The translations under genes and the position numbers were made by a program. Of a stretch of DNA of 50,135 bases, positions 34,852-46,066 are shown in pieces. Position 1 is the stretch's first letter. Every line of letters begins with the position of its first letter. The stretch is from Mucidula mucida. Lineage: Eukaryota; Basidiomycota; Agaricomycetes; Agaricales; Physalacriaceae. A model generated the notes under the pieces. The model saw only the letters and a program-made list of their open reading frames with translations, did no database searches and was not told where the DNA came from. The DNA lies in assembly GCA_015501055.1 (NCBI GenBank), contig JADNYV010000256.1:1-50135 (forward strand), written 5' to 3'.

Positions 34852-36928
34852 TTGCTCTACGCCCGAATTTTCTTCGCAACGACCGCGTTCAAGTACTCTA
34901 CATAAAAGTCACATCTTCATTTTGTAGTACCGAAGGACACCAATTTTAACGCCCTTTCTCTGATATCTGATAATAGAGCATGCTGAAGGGGGAAGCACGA
35001 GCGACAGAAGAACAGAAATCAAAGAGGTTGGCTAACATAGATTCACTGCGTCTGCGCCTCCACGTTTGCCGAATGTCAATAACACCTCGTTATGAAACAC
35101 CTTCTTTGTAGTAGTTGGGATGAGTCTCTGAGTCGTGTTGAACAAGGAGAGGCGTTGAAATTATAAGTAAAGTCAACCTTGACGAAGGCGATGGGCGTTG
35201 ATGGGCGCAAGAGTGTGGCAGAATGACAAGAGAGCGCTCTTAAGATGACTCCGAAGCCATGCCTGTGTCCAAGATCAAAGCGTTTACGACTCGCCCGTAT
35301 GATTCCGTTCTCCAGGGCGTGAACGGCGTGGATAGCGCGCGTACTGCGCCTCTGATAACGGTAGCAGCCATACTATTACTGTCACTGTCGTTGGCAAGAC
35401 CTACCGTAAAAATCTGGGAAGCTATATGTGAGCGTCGCGAAGAAATTGATATAAGGTTGACTTCCTTCTTTATTGTAGAGACCAGGCCGTGGGGCTGGTC
35501 GTTTCTACGAAAGCATTTGACGCCTCCGGTGGTGCAAGTCGCTGTATTGAAGGCAAACGTTCAACTGCCGACGTAAAGCTACTTACCTACTACGACTTCG
35601 AGATGAGCTCGGCTTTATATCCAGCGGCGACGCATTACCCATGACTGAGGACTGAAAGGCAGCCACGAATGAGCGGAGAAGCCTGCATTGTATACAGATG
35701 TCAAGACCACTACGAAGTCTCGGTCAATGCCAGGAGAAATGGTAGCGAAGAGATGCATTGTTACAGCGAGTCGACTCAGATCTGTCGCATCTGAAAATGC
35801 GAGCACAGACCGCCATGGTGATCTCCCTGTAGAAGAAGACACGCTAGTTATTACTCAGCGCTACATTCTCTGTGGTGTCTGCATTTTCCCATCTAGCGCA
35901 AATTCGAGTTGGTGGCGGAATGGGTCTGAGGATCGGCAGTCGGGCCGCATGGAAACCAACGGCGCGCCAATGGACAACGACCTGCGATCATCAGCCTACT
36001 TGTCTGTACACCGACGGTGGACGTACTGCAGTCAAGGAACTGTGAGCTCTTTCCAGTCTTCTTACGTTGATACGCGACGCGTTCTAGCGTCTCAAATCAT
36101 CAAGTCTAGTCCTCCGCAGTCATCCACTATTGTCCAATGGCTTTATCGCGTGACTATGAGCCCTCAGAGACTCGATTGAACTCTCCCGCTGCACATAACT
36201 CACGTCGGAAACGCGACGACATACGTTCCCTATGTTTAACTCTCTCATGAGAAGATCTATGACGCCAATCTCCGAGCCAATAATGAATGCCGTCAGCCCA
36301 GGAACAGAAACTCATACCCGAAATCGCCTACCCAACATCTCTGCACTATCTCGAGTCTCATATCGCTGATCCCTGCATGTATGATTTGAATTGATTGTCG
36401 TGAAGAGGGACGGACACCTGACTGGAGCGAGTTTTCCTTGTCGAAAGTTCGCGTTCCGAGGTAGGAGCTGAGCATGTGGGGGAAGGCTATTTATCAACGG
36501 TGTGGCAGTCGTTATCTTCTCGCAATCAGCCGCCTGATGCAGTGTTCACACTGAGCCAAGCTGTTAACGCGAAGGGTGACAACTGAGTTCGTTCTGGAAA
36601 ACAAGGCCGCGAGTAGACGCGTCATATCGAATCGCAAGACCGACGGTTCAAAGGTTCATCAAAAGCGCGATTAGAGGTTGAGAGAGCTTTTGATTTGCAG
36701 TCCAAATGGTATAAATCGTATATACACCTCCATATACGCCGCAGAGCAATAAACGACACGTAGAAGTAACAAACAAGCAGGAAATAAGTAAGACAAAAAT
36801 GAACGCGATTAAAAGTACAAAGGACACTTGTTTCACAAAAGTAATGTATGCAAAAGAACGGAAGAGCAAAGGATATCAATATATATAAAATTACCAAGGA
36901 CCCGTGAAGAAAGAACAGAAGAGTCGGG
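34852..36928. other. 2.1-kb stretch without a recognisable gene
   Basis: Open frames of up to 163 codons (35688-36179 +) have no motif or credible splice partners. A segment at 35259-35576 has one hydrophobic stretch (LITVAAILLLSLSLA) but nothing further supports it. No repeats were noticed. Confidence 0.35.
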
Positions 36929-38266
36929 TTACTGCCTCTCACCGTAGTAAGGTGGCGCACCATACGCGGACGAATACCATGCACCTTGATAATCGTACGG
37001 AGTCTGATACGCCATGGGTGGTGGTGGCTCGTACTCGTACTGCTCCTGCTTCGGCTGAACATAACCATCGTACGCTCCATTCCCGTTGACAAAGGCGTAT
37101 TCGCCATATCCATTGCCGTTTGGATGTGGCTGCTGCTGCTGCTGCGGTGTACTAGGCACTGCCGCCTGCCAATACGCCCCCTGCGGCGGATGGAACATCG
37201 GCCCCGGGGTCATTGCAGAGCTCCAAGACCGAGAGTCTGCGACTCTGTGGTCTCGACTCTGAGCCTCCATCGACAATACTGGAGTCTGCTCCTCCTCCTC
37301 CCTCTTGACCGGGACCGGGGGGGACGTGGAATGAAAACGGGCTCTCTGAGTCTGCTGCTGCTGGTGGTATGCCCCCCAAGCCTCCGGAGGTGCCGGGGCG
37401 TGGTTGGTGGGAAGGGTACTGGATTGAGAGAGGGAGGCCCGCGAGGGAGCTCCCCGCTGTATGGGGCCGTCGAAATAGAAGGCCGGGCTGCGGGAGGGGG
37501 AGGAGGGACGCGAGAGGCGGGAGACGTTCGCCACTGGTTCCGGGCCGGGAGGCGCTTGGGGCGGGGAGGTTGAGCGGTGGGCTGTTGCCGCCGTTTCCGT
37601 TGGTGGAGCCGTGGTTGCCGGAAGAGAAGGGGGACTGGGAATATGCGGCGTACGCGATGGAGGGGTCCCGAAAGGACTGGCCGGGGGCTGGAAAGGACTG
37701 GCGGTGTTGGGGGGCGGGAAAGGACTGGATGCTGTCACGAAAGGACCGAAAGGAATGATTGCCCGAGCCGGTGTCGGGCGCGGTGGTAGCTGTAGCCGAC
37801 GTAGGCGTCTGGATATGCCATTCGCCGCCCTCGTAGCCGGTCGACGTGCCTGGACGGATATCGATTGGCTTGGGTTGCGCCGGCCGACGGGACGAGCGCG
37901 CTTTAGTTGCTGCGGCCATAGAGGCATGCAGAGTCGAAAGGTCGCGCATCATCTTTTCGTTTTCGTCCTGCTTGTCTGCGTGCACTGTCTGCGCGTGCTG
38001 ACGGAGATTGTCCAGGCGCGAGAACTGCTTCCCGCAATGGCAAGTAAAGGGCCGCTCCCCAGTGTGTTTTCTACGCCACAGTATGTTAGTCGACGGCTAC
38101 AGTGTATACTGCAGCGAACATACCGAATATGCCGTGCGAGATGCTCGCTACGACTAAAGACCATTCTGCACTCGCCGTAGCCTCTGCACTGAAAGGTCTT
38201 TGCTGGTGCTGGGCGATAGCGCTTTGTGATCGCTGCTGTAGGGGGAGGTACTACCATCGTCGCCAT
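36929..38266 (-). CDS. C2H2 zinc-finger transcription factor with two overlapping downstream frames
   Basis: Exon 1 is 38124-38266 ([20 protein letters not shown]...) and a 53-nt intron splits the fingers. The fingers are [20 protein letters not shown] (closing with IRKH) and [21 protein letters not shown], the basidiomycete Msn2/ADR1-like pair. The linked frame is Pro/Ser-rich with repeated PGTS motifs ([16 protein letters not shown]) and [12 protein letters not shown]. It stops at 37152, giving 353 residues. A second frame (36929-37927) is open across the same DNA and continues to 36929 with natural-looking low-complexity sequence ([14 protein letters not shown]). A frame change near 37200, by an indel or an unseen splice, would join them. 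The protein is a probable nuclear regulator; the targets are unknown. Confidence 0.75.
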
Positions 38267-40323
38267 GTCGGGGCCGTGTCCTGTTCATGGTCACCGTCAT
38301 CAGTCATGTCAGTCGCGCTTCAAGACAATGAACACACCGTTCAGACTTTTTTCAGGGGAACCACTGCCAGGGGAGAGGGACATGAATGAAGGGGAAAGGA
38401 ACGCACTGCCCATCATTTTATCGCCACCGTGCCTGATTAGCCGGCCAACCGCGGAGTTTAAATCGTATTCCCACCCCTTTGACTAATTCCTTCCTCCGAC
38501 TTGATGAATGCTCCCTCCATCTATCCATTTGTCTGTTACCATCTTTCATCGTAATTGACCGTCTTACGTGTCTCTCTTGCCTCGAATACACGAATTTCTT
38601 GCACTGAACACTCTCCTATCATCTCTCCACGTGTTCTCTCCTCCACGTGGACGACGTTTCCAATCAGATGCGTCACCGCCACCAGGTCCAGGTCCTGGTT
38701 CCTGCTCGCGCACCTGCTCCACACTCATCCCTCGTCCTCCGCTGTTCGTTCCTCTCGACAATCAGGTACACTCCTCCTCCCCGCAGAGCACGACGTCGTC
38801 CTCGAAAAGAGACATTTCGAGGATCCGACTCCGGAACCAATAGATCCTGATACACGTAGCACATGGACGTCCGAATTCGCACCCCGCTCAGTGCCACCTC
38901 GATTCTAGAGCTCGGATCACCAACTTGGTCTTCTCTCTCTTCAATCGTCTCTTCTCTTTCCTTTTCTCGCGTCGTGACACGCGTTTGCATCTGTTCCATC
39001 CTACACTCTCGACATCCAACTCATATAAAAGAATACCTAGCCCTTCATTTATACGGCATTGATTGATCCACTCCAGTACCGCTCGGTAGCTTGTTCTTGT
39101 TCTCTTCCACACTCGCCTTGCTTCCACCTCGCCCGGATCCTGCATACTCAGCCTGCTGATTGTCTCTATACATGGGCTTCTCCTTCGGTCTTCACGGTCC
39201 CACACTTCGCGCATTCTCATACTCAATGGAACAAGAAAAATTGATCCCATCTTCCTTCCACCTGCCCTTCTCGTCCATCGTTTGTTCTCAGCTTGACGTC
39301 TTGCACGTTACGATCATCCTTCTCTCTTCTTCCAATATCTCTTTCCTATTGTCTCGCTCGTGCAATTAATCACGCCCCCTTGATGTCTCTCTCCAGACCG
39401 CCAACTCAATCGAACTCGAATCTCCATCTGATCCCCGCAGACGCCGGTTCCGTGTTGGCCGCTAATTAAGAGGACCAGGCGTTCATCTATCGATGCCAAT
39501 CAGGACGAGGTACGTGCGGGGCGTCATATCCGTGAACGAGGAAAGAAATAGACATGTTTACGCGTCGAAATTCTCCCGTACGTGCCATTCTCGTCCCGGA
39601 CGAAATGACACGCTATTACCATGCAATATCTCGTTGACCGTACTCCAAACGTTAATCTTCACCGCCATCCATGCAAGGCCCAGGAACTCGCACGCAAATC
39701 AGTCGAACAATCCCGGCGACCAAGTCTAAGACCAAGGCACGTACTATGATCCTGGTTCTCATTCGTCCTAGTCTCTGCCACGAACGCGAACTGGTCACCG
39801 TGAGTCGCCGACGAGTTCGATTCACTGCACGTCTCAACTCGAGCATAGTTTTTCACGCCCGCAATTGATTCTACCTACGCCATCCCGTAAATCCGTGTTA
39901 AACGAGCTGTCTTTCCCGAGCCCGAGCCCTACGTGATGTCGGTCGGATGGTAAGGCGTTGATTGTTGAAAGTACGCGGGTTTTCATCCGTGTTGATAGTG
40001 TGCGTTGAATACGGGGACAATCAGGGTCTCCCGTACTGGCTATGCGCAAGGTGAATACTTTCTGCAGCGGTCCTTGTAACCTCTAACTCTTCCACCGCCT
40101 CCTCAAGTCAATATATTTGGAAAACAGTAGAGCGCCGGAAGAAGAACGAGCGCGGGCGTTAACTTAAACCGTTGGAACACTACGATTCCTTCAAAATTCA
40201 GCGAACACGACGATGAGAATTGTTGATGAAAGATACTACAGCGGGCTAATAACGATTCTAAGCTACGACTACGGACTTTCTAACTACATATCACATAATG
40301 CAACAGCCTTCTTGCTTCTTTAC
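38267..40323. other. 2-kb unique DNA between the last gene and the telomeric array
   Basis: No recognisable gene. The left 300 bp should contain the promoter of the zinc-finger gene. Several 60-120-codon frames lack motifs. It ends abruptly at a TTAGGG tract at 40324, which looks like an old chromosome-end junction. Confidence 0.4.
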
Positions 40324-40384
40324 TTAGGGTTAGGGAGGCTGTGACAAAAAACGCGCTAGAAGGGTGGGGGCGAAGTAGAATAAG
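40324..40384 (-). mobile_element. Telomeric tract plus 49-bp tail fragment of a Coprina-like element (oldest copy)
   Basis: TTAGGGTTAGGG (40324-40335) is followed by aggctgtgacaaaaaacgcg and on to gaagtagaataag. This is the same sequence that begins the element tails at 42873, 46938 and 47339. After gaataag the match ends and a retrotransposon LTR begins (40385). It is therefore the 3' end of an element whose remainder was split off by the LTR element insertion. Unique DNA lies to the left. Confidence 0.85.
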
Positions 40385-40913
40385 TGTTAGCGACTGACTA
40401 AGCCACGAGACTCAACCAGGTACCACAGCAAGAACTAAGGAAGAAAACGTTCGGGTTCGTAAGACTAGGCTAGGCCAGGTGTATAAACGAGATCGGAACT
40501 AAAGTACAATGATACTACACTACTGCTTATATACTAGTAAGTCTGTGTTTGAAGCTCCTTGTCCATACGCGTTTCCACTAGGGATGCTCCACGCCCTTGA
40601 CCCAGTGTGGTATGCTACTAGTCCGTGAAACCATTAAATACGAGTGGTGACTGCATGTAAGTAATAATACTGAAACGACCATGTGTGCTACGAGTGTCGG
40701 TGGTGTGTATACAATAGGGAGTCCATGAGGTATCGGCATGTATGATGTCATCCATGTGTTGGGCGTGTGTCCGACATGAGTACGGCTTCGGTAATGAAAA
40801 GGGGTATGATCGGTGACGAAACAGATGATGAAACGGTCCGTTGGTTGATAAGACAAGGCTCCCGATAAGATATGATAAGATGTGAAAATGTGAAAATATG
40901 GCGATTCATAACA
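40385..40913 (-). repeat. LTR of the Ty3/gypsy element (529 bp)
   Basis: On the element strand it starts TGTTATGAATCGCC and ends AGTCGCTAACA, so the ends form the inverted TGTTA/TAACA pair. A purine-rich primer tract (AAGGAGGGGGTGA, 40914-40926) lies immediately upstream in element orientation, which identifies this as the 3' LTR. The pol stop codon lies just inside it (40906-40908). No second LTR is present in the window. Confidence 0.85.
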
Positions 40914-42845
40914 TCACCCCCTCCTTAAGGCGCAAGTTCCATTCTGCGCCAGAGTCGCTCCATGAGGGCTGCAGAGGGTAGCGTGACGTCGAGGGGTTCG
41001 GTATCGGCGGTGGCATGGGTCGGAATAGATGTGATGGAAATTGCGACATGGGGACTTCAATGCGAGCAAGCGCGGGTGGCTTCGGCTTGTTCGGATATTG
41101 TTGGTGGAAATCGCTGATAGCTTCGTCGGCATTTTTGAGATTGCATGCCGGTTCCCATGTCTGCTCGTGTGTGCCGTAACCTTTCCAGTGAACCTTGTAT
41201 TGAAAACCCCCGCGGTACTTTCGGGAATTAACCACTTTCTCAACCTCCCATTCCGGTTCGGCTCCTTCCAGCACAGGTGGTGGACGCGTGTCTCGGGGTT
41301 GTGTTGGAAATTGGGGCTCGTGGTAAGGCGTCAACAGGGCCTCATTGAACACGGGATGGATGCTTTTCCACGTGTGAGGAATCTGGAGCTTGTAAGAGCT
41401 CATCCCAACTTTCTTGATCACTTTGAACGGCCCGAAGCGTTTGTCATCGAGCTTCTTCATTGGTCGATCCGTGCTGAGTTCGTCCCTTCCAGCCATACTT
41501 TGTCGCCTTCCTTGTACTCCACTGCCTCTGTCCGTTTCCTGTCATAAAACCGTTTCATATCCTCTTTGGCCATCTTCAATGCCGACCCCACTTCGTCCCA
41601 TGTTTTCCTCATGCCGTCGGCAAACTCCTGCGCAGTCTCATTTCTCGATGCCGTTTTCGGGGCGGTGCCTTTGTAGGGGTGTCTGCCCATGTCTGCAAAG
41701 AACGGAGTGACTTTAGTTGCCGAGTGTACCCGATCATTGTAAACAAATTCGGCAGAGGGTAGCCATTCGTGCCAGTCGTTCTGATGGTAGTTGACAAATA
41801 ACCGTAAGAAATGTTCTATCTCTTGGTTCAGCCGTTCCGTCTGCCCATTTGCCTGTGGATGATACGCCGTTGTAAAGTTTCCTTGTATGCCCAACAACCG
41901 GTACAACTCCTTCATAAAACGCGAGTGGTATTGTGGACCGCGATCATGTATCATCTGGCGTGGCATCCCATGTATGGGGAAAATGCGATCTCGGTAGATG
42001 CGGGCCATGCCTTCTGACGTCAGAGTAGTGTGTGTCGGTATGATACGTAATCGCTTTGTGAAATGGTCCACAAACGTGCTGATAGCGTTGTATCCTCCCG
42101 ATTCCGGCAGCTCTCCAATCATGTCCGTCCCTACTATTTCCCATGGCTCGCTTGGCACATCAATAGGATGAAGAGGTGCAGCCGGCTTCGTGCGATGTGA
42201 CTTGGTGACCTGGCATTTTTGACACCCTTCTACGTATTCCCGGACGTCTCGGCTGATTCCTGGCCACCAATAGGTGCGTGTGATCAGCTCGAGGGTCTTG
42301 TATCGTCCAGGATGCCCTGCAAGCTGTGCATCATGGTGCATTCCAATAACTCTTCCCCGCAATTCCTTGTCCTTCGGTATGTAAATACGATCCTTCCACA
42401 TAATAAGTCCATTTTCCTTCTCTTCCCATCCTTTTTCTTTGTTTTCTAATGCTTTTTGTACGTATCTGTCTTTGTTTCCTTTTCTTTGTTTGATTTTGTT
42501 AAGTAATTCGTCCTCCGGTGTATCTACTGTATGTAAAGAAAATTGAATTTGTGAAATAAAAAACTCCGGCTTGAGCAAAACAACGTTTTCGTTATCTTTT
42601 TCCCCCTTCTCAAGGCCTGTCATCCTTGACAAGGCATCAGCTTTCCCCATTGTCTTGCCCGGCTTGTGAATCATCTGTATGTCATATTCCGCTAACTCCG
42701 TAACCCATCTCGCCTGCCTCCGATTCAACTTTTGTGGCTTCCGGAAGTACTGGAGGTTTTGATGATCGGTAAACACCTCCACTGTTTCCTTTGCTCCAAG
42801 GAGATATTGTCTCCAATCATCAATCGAGTCCATAATAGCCATCAT
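40906..42845 (-). pseudogene. pol: pol fragment: RNase H end, integrase, chromodomain
   Basis: The frame at 41457-42845 holds the RNase H end (FTDHQNLQYFRKPQKLNRRQ), the integrase zinc motif (HPGRYKT...YWWPG...GCQKCQ) and the DDE core (GTDMIGELP, IHDRGPQYHS, HPQANGQTERLNQEIEHF). After a one-base loss at about 41478 the frame at 40906-41496 continues with KRFGPFKVIKKVG. It then enters a chromodomain (EWEVEKVVNSRKYRGGFQYK, WKGYGTHEQTWEP). The chromodomain is the mark of chromoviruses, whose integrase is guided to modified histones. The element cannot move by itself as it stands. Confidence 0.9.
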
Positions 42846-42855
42846 CTCTTTATCG

Positions 42856-42872
42856 TAGGGTTAGGGTTAGGG
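42856..42872 (+). repeat. Telomeric tract at the cut gypsy element
   Basis: TAGGGTTAGGGTTAGGG, sharing its first bases with the gypsy sequence (tcgta). This looks like microhomology of the sort used when telomerase or a terminal retroelement caps a broken end. It is followed directly by a Coprina tail. Confidence 0.9.
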
Positions 42873-43153
42873 AGGCTGTGTGACAAAAAACGCGCTAGAA
42901 AAGTGGGGGCGAAGTAGAATAAGGGGGGGTGTTAATTGTAACACACCTGAATCCTTTCGCTTTTAAGCTCTTCAGATCCTACTCGGCATCGACATGTGTT
43001 TTGAGGTCCATACGGTCTAGATATACTTGGGGCCCGAAGGCGATTATGCTATTGGTCAGTGGGGAACTGCCATCGGCCTGTGAAAAGAGTTAGATCACAT
43101 ATGATAACTGTGGCGCACCTCGGGCCGGTACTTCGGGCCGGATCCGGACCGCC

Positions 43154-43190
43154 GGGTTAGGACGGGTTAGGGTTTGAGGGTTAGGGTTGG
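43154..43190 (+). repeat. Internal degenerate telomere-like repeats in the element tail
   Basis: gggttaggacgggttaggg followed by tttgagggttagggttgg: four imperfect TTAGGG units. The same block recurs in the other two tails. Confidence 0.85.
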
Positions 43191-43250
43191 CTAACAAAGC
43201 GACAGAGTCAGTTATTAAGTATATCAACGTTAAATAAACGCTGTACTCAC

Positions 43251-43277
43251 GGTTAGGGTTAGGGTGAGGGTTAAGGG
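43251..43277 (+). repeat. Second telomere-like block in the element tail
   Basis: ggttagggttagggtgaggg then ttaaggg, next to a short hairpin ggggtgttattcccc. It is the border at which the tail-only unit at 46931 is cut. Confidence 0.85.
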
Positions 43278-43569
43278 GGTGTTATTCCCCGAAAAATGTG
43301 GTTAGTAAGTCCGTAGACGAACAAGGGTGTGAGTACTTACCGTAGGGGCTCGGGAACCAGTAACTAAGTGAATGCGTGGAACATATGACCTGCTTGCGGC
43401 GGAAAATCGGAGGCCGTCTCCAGACACCGAGTATACCTGCGCCTCTCGGCGTGGGACTCGGATTTTTACATCTCAAGACTTGATTAAGACCGGGCGAATG
43501 CACCCGGCCACCTTCGACGGGGCCCCAGAGGGGCCCGCTCCATCCGGGCAGATTTCTGTTGACCAGGGT

Positions 43570-46066
43570 TCACCAAACGGGGTTCAGATAGACGTATTCA
43601 AGGTCGCCGGGCTGGGGCCGGTTCGGGTGTGGCGATTCCGGAGGGGAATCTACTTGCATATCGTTAGTATCTTGAAGAACAACGTCCTCGTCTAGTTTAG
43701 AGAGTACAGTCTTTTTCCAAAGACTGGTTAAGTCGAATAAATTACGAGTACGTTTGTAACTCGTAATCATTCGGCGATTTAGGATATTTATTTTTCTTAT
43801 GTCTGGCGTCTTGGCCATCCCGCGCTGGCTCCGTACCTCCGTCCGTAGACGGCCTGGAGTAGCCACGAGCTGGCCTTCAACGTCATCGATAAACGGGAAG
43901 TCGAGGCCCCCGAGGGTGCCTGCTTCGGCGCGATTCATATATTCGCGCCAATATCCTAGGACTGTATCTCCTAGTTCCTTAGCTGAAAAGTAATTCCAAG
44001 CAGTATTATATTGAGACTTCAAGACTAACACGTCATCGTGCGTGCCGGTTGAAGATTCTCGGTCTTCGAGGCGCTTTTCCCAACGTTTAGAGAAATTCTC
44101 TCGAGTCCAATGTGCTACTTTTTCATACGGATAGCCGCGCGTACAATAGAGAGCTGCCAGGCTCCTAATTGCGTCACTGTAGTGGTCGATTTTACTACAT
44201 AGCGTTGCTAAACGGGACATCTCTCCTATATAGGTCCCCGCTTTACTTGTTCGGGGTGCCATGAGATGTATGGAATTCTTTCCTGGTGGTTACGTGCTTT
44301 CCGGAAGGGCATGTGCTGTACGCTGCCATCGCGATCACGATAGACAGTCATGTCCAAAAAGCTTTGTGACTGATGGGACACGTTCCACTCAATAGTGCAT
44401 CCATCGAACTTGACGGTTTCCACGATTTGCAACGCCTCTTGTTCAGAGTTGGCGTATACAAGGGATAACACGTCGTCGATAAAGCGCCCGTAGAATAAGA
44501 ATCTCGGGTTGCCCATGACGTTCAACTTCCTCTCGAAGTACCAACCAAATAAGTTGGCTAAGTCCGGTGAGTCCGCTACGCCCATTGCAAGGCCGCGGAG
44601 TTGTTCGAAGTATTCGTCATCGAATTGAAACACTAAGTTTTTGTTACCAACTTCTAAGGCCTTAATGAAGAGCCACTCTTCCCGAAGACTTTCTTCGGAA
44701 CGTTCGTTCAACGCAATATCGTTAGTATACCATTCTTTATACAACTCGACGACGATGTCGAGGCAGAGTTGTAATGGTACGTTGGATAGAACGCGACGAC
44801 GTCACCAGTGCATATATACCACTGGCGACCTTGAGTCGGTTTAACTTTGCTTAATTTTAGCGCCAAATCTTTGGATCCATGGAGGATGGTTGGCGCCGAT
44901 TTTACAATCGGTTTAAGTCTTTTGCTGACATACTTGGCGGCGGGGTTCTGGATGGCGCTATGACATGGAAGTATAGGGCGCATCTTCACGGGTTCCTTAT
45001 GTATTTTAGGAATACCGTAGAATTGCGGAAGCGTAGGCTTTTGTCCGACTGGGGTAGTCTTACTCCGGAAGAAGGGGCCAAGTTGTTTCCCGTTACGATG
45101 GTGCTGTTCAGCGGTTTCAGCGAGCAATTCCATCTGTGTATTATGCCAGTTACACTGCGCGACTACATGTATATACATTATTTTACGATAATCATCAGTA
45201 TTATCGAGGAGCGCGCGTGTTCGTTCGTTAACCCAGGTGCGTTTAGACACCGCTATCCCTAAGTTCTTATCAGTACTGGTGACGATGTAGTCATTCTCAG
45301 TTAAGAACTCATGAATCTGGCGAGGGCTCGGAGTAAACGCTTTATGGGCGTCCGAGGCCGTCTCAACGGGTATATTAGATATCGTTCGGTGAACGAAGGT
45401 CTCACCCCGTTTGAGGCCGAGTTCAAGATAGTGCGGTAAACGAGGTGGTATGATGTCGGCCTTGGTAGGGTCCGGCACCTCGTAGTCTGGGTCGTATTCG
45501 CGATCTTCATCGCTTTCAGTGAAGGCAAAGAACAGTCTCCAACGTAAACGTCGTTGAAAGTCGTTCCACGCTTTTCGGATCAACGCCGAATTGCGTGCGC
45601 TTTTAAACATATAGCGCATACCTATGCTGAGCTGATACTCAATGTGCTTAGGGATTGACACTCCAGGCGAGCGATGTACATAATTTTTAAATTGGGATGC
45701 CTCTAATATTTCTACAGGGGTATTTAAAATTACAAATCGGACGGCCTGTGGGAGTGGGACTGTTAGCATCCAGTCCGGGTAAGTGGCAGGATTGTCGTAC
45801 CTAAAGGCTATTTGCCTTTGCCCTTGCCCTGCTTCGATCCCGAAGGCTTCTTCGAATCCGTCGGCTTCCTCTTCACGATCCTGGGGACGCGTAAGCCTCC
45901 GGCGGGAAGGTAACGAGGAGGAGGAGATGGGTACCTCTTCGGCGGGTTCTTGGGTTTGGCGGCGGGGGGCGACTTCTTCTTCTTGCCATCCTTCGACTGT
46001 TTGGTCTGCATACGAAGAAGAGAAGTTAGAGCGGGAAGCGCGTGAATAAGGTCGAAACCGACTCAC
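43570..46066 (-). pseudogene. Penelope-like reverse transcriptase, copy 1, two frame breaks
   Basis: Frame pieces 44708-46066, 44226-44744 and 43570-44262 together cover the RT. The N-terminal part is acidic and Arg-rich (RRLTRPQDREEEADGFEE), followed by PDWMLTVPLPQAVRFVI. RT motifs are LPQFYGIPKIHKEPVKMRPI, CTGDVVAFYP (catalytic Asp), GLAMGVADSPDLANLFGWYF and FYGRFIDDVLSLV (Asp pair). The Penelope-type post-palm segment (HPEQVKRG, MSRLATLCSKI, RGYPYEKVAHW) follows, with a C-terminal extension to DLEYVYLNPVW. No GIY-YIG domain. The breaks at about 44783 and 44237 are single-base losses, shown by comparison with copy 2. Confidence 0.88.
46006..46066 (-). other. Possible intron or retained segment at the start of the RT frame
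   Basis: GTGAGT...CTCTAAC...TATGCAG, 61 nt, with good donor, branch and acceptor. Unspliced, the upstream frame (APVKN) runs straight into the RT frame. Spliced, it enters a Lys/Pro-rich frame (KDGKKKKSPPAAKPKNPPKR) that ends at 45808. The segment may therefore decide between a short basic protein and the RT fusion. Confidence 0.4.

Larger units (their letters stand above)
40385..42857 (-). mobile_element. Ty3/gypsy chromovirus, 5'-deleted, ends in a telomeric tract
   Basis: It contains the 3' LTR, polypurine tract, chromodomain, integrase and the end of the RNase H domain. Everything upstream is missing: gag, protease, most of the reverse transcriptase and the 5' LTR. The break falls inside the conserved YDKE motif of RNase H at 42856-42857, and the next bases are TAGGGTTAGGGTTAGGG. 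It was inserted in the tail of an older Coprina-like element (left flank gaataag). The right half of that tail is not found adjacent, as expected if the distal part was lost with the chromosome end. Confidence 0.88.
42866..43277 (-). repeat. 3'-tail module of copy 1
   Basis: Near-identical to 46931-47331 and 47332-47738. It starts GTTAGGGAGGCTGTGTGACA. It contains a perfect hairpin gtgttaattgtaacac and a GC-rich part with a repeated ttcgggccgg-like motif. Telomere-like repeats are at 43154-43190, and the module ends with ggttagggttagggtgaggg at 43251-43270. On the element RNA the repeats are C-rich and could pair with a TTAGGG overhang. Confidence 0.85.

Noticed and set aside
37611..38180. 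189-codon and other + strand frames opposite the zinc-finger gene
   Set aside because: GC-rich antisense shadows of the Pro/Ser-rich coding strand; no independent support.
42985..43010. Hammerhead-ribozyme-like core (CTGAAGA, short hairpin, GAAA) on the minus strand of each element tail
   Set aside because: Penelope elements often carry hammerheads, but the flanking sequences do not form the remaining two helices nor place a cleavage triplet, so I do not call it.
43372..43695. 107-codon + strand frame conserved in both Coprina copies (also 47839-48162)
   Set aside because: It is antisense to the RT C-terminus and tail. Conservation is explained by the near-identity of the two copies.
44226..46066. 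Possible group II intron or telomerase RT instead of a Penelope RT
   Set aside because: The order and wording of motifs (GIPKIHK, GLAMGVADSPDLANLF, RFIDD, HPEQVKRG) fit Penelope-like RTs; no telomerase RNA-binding or group II maturase domain is seen.
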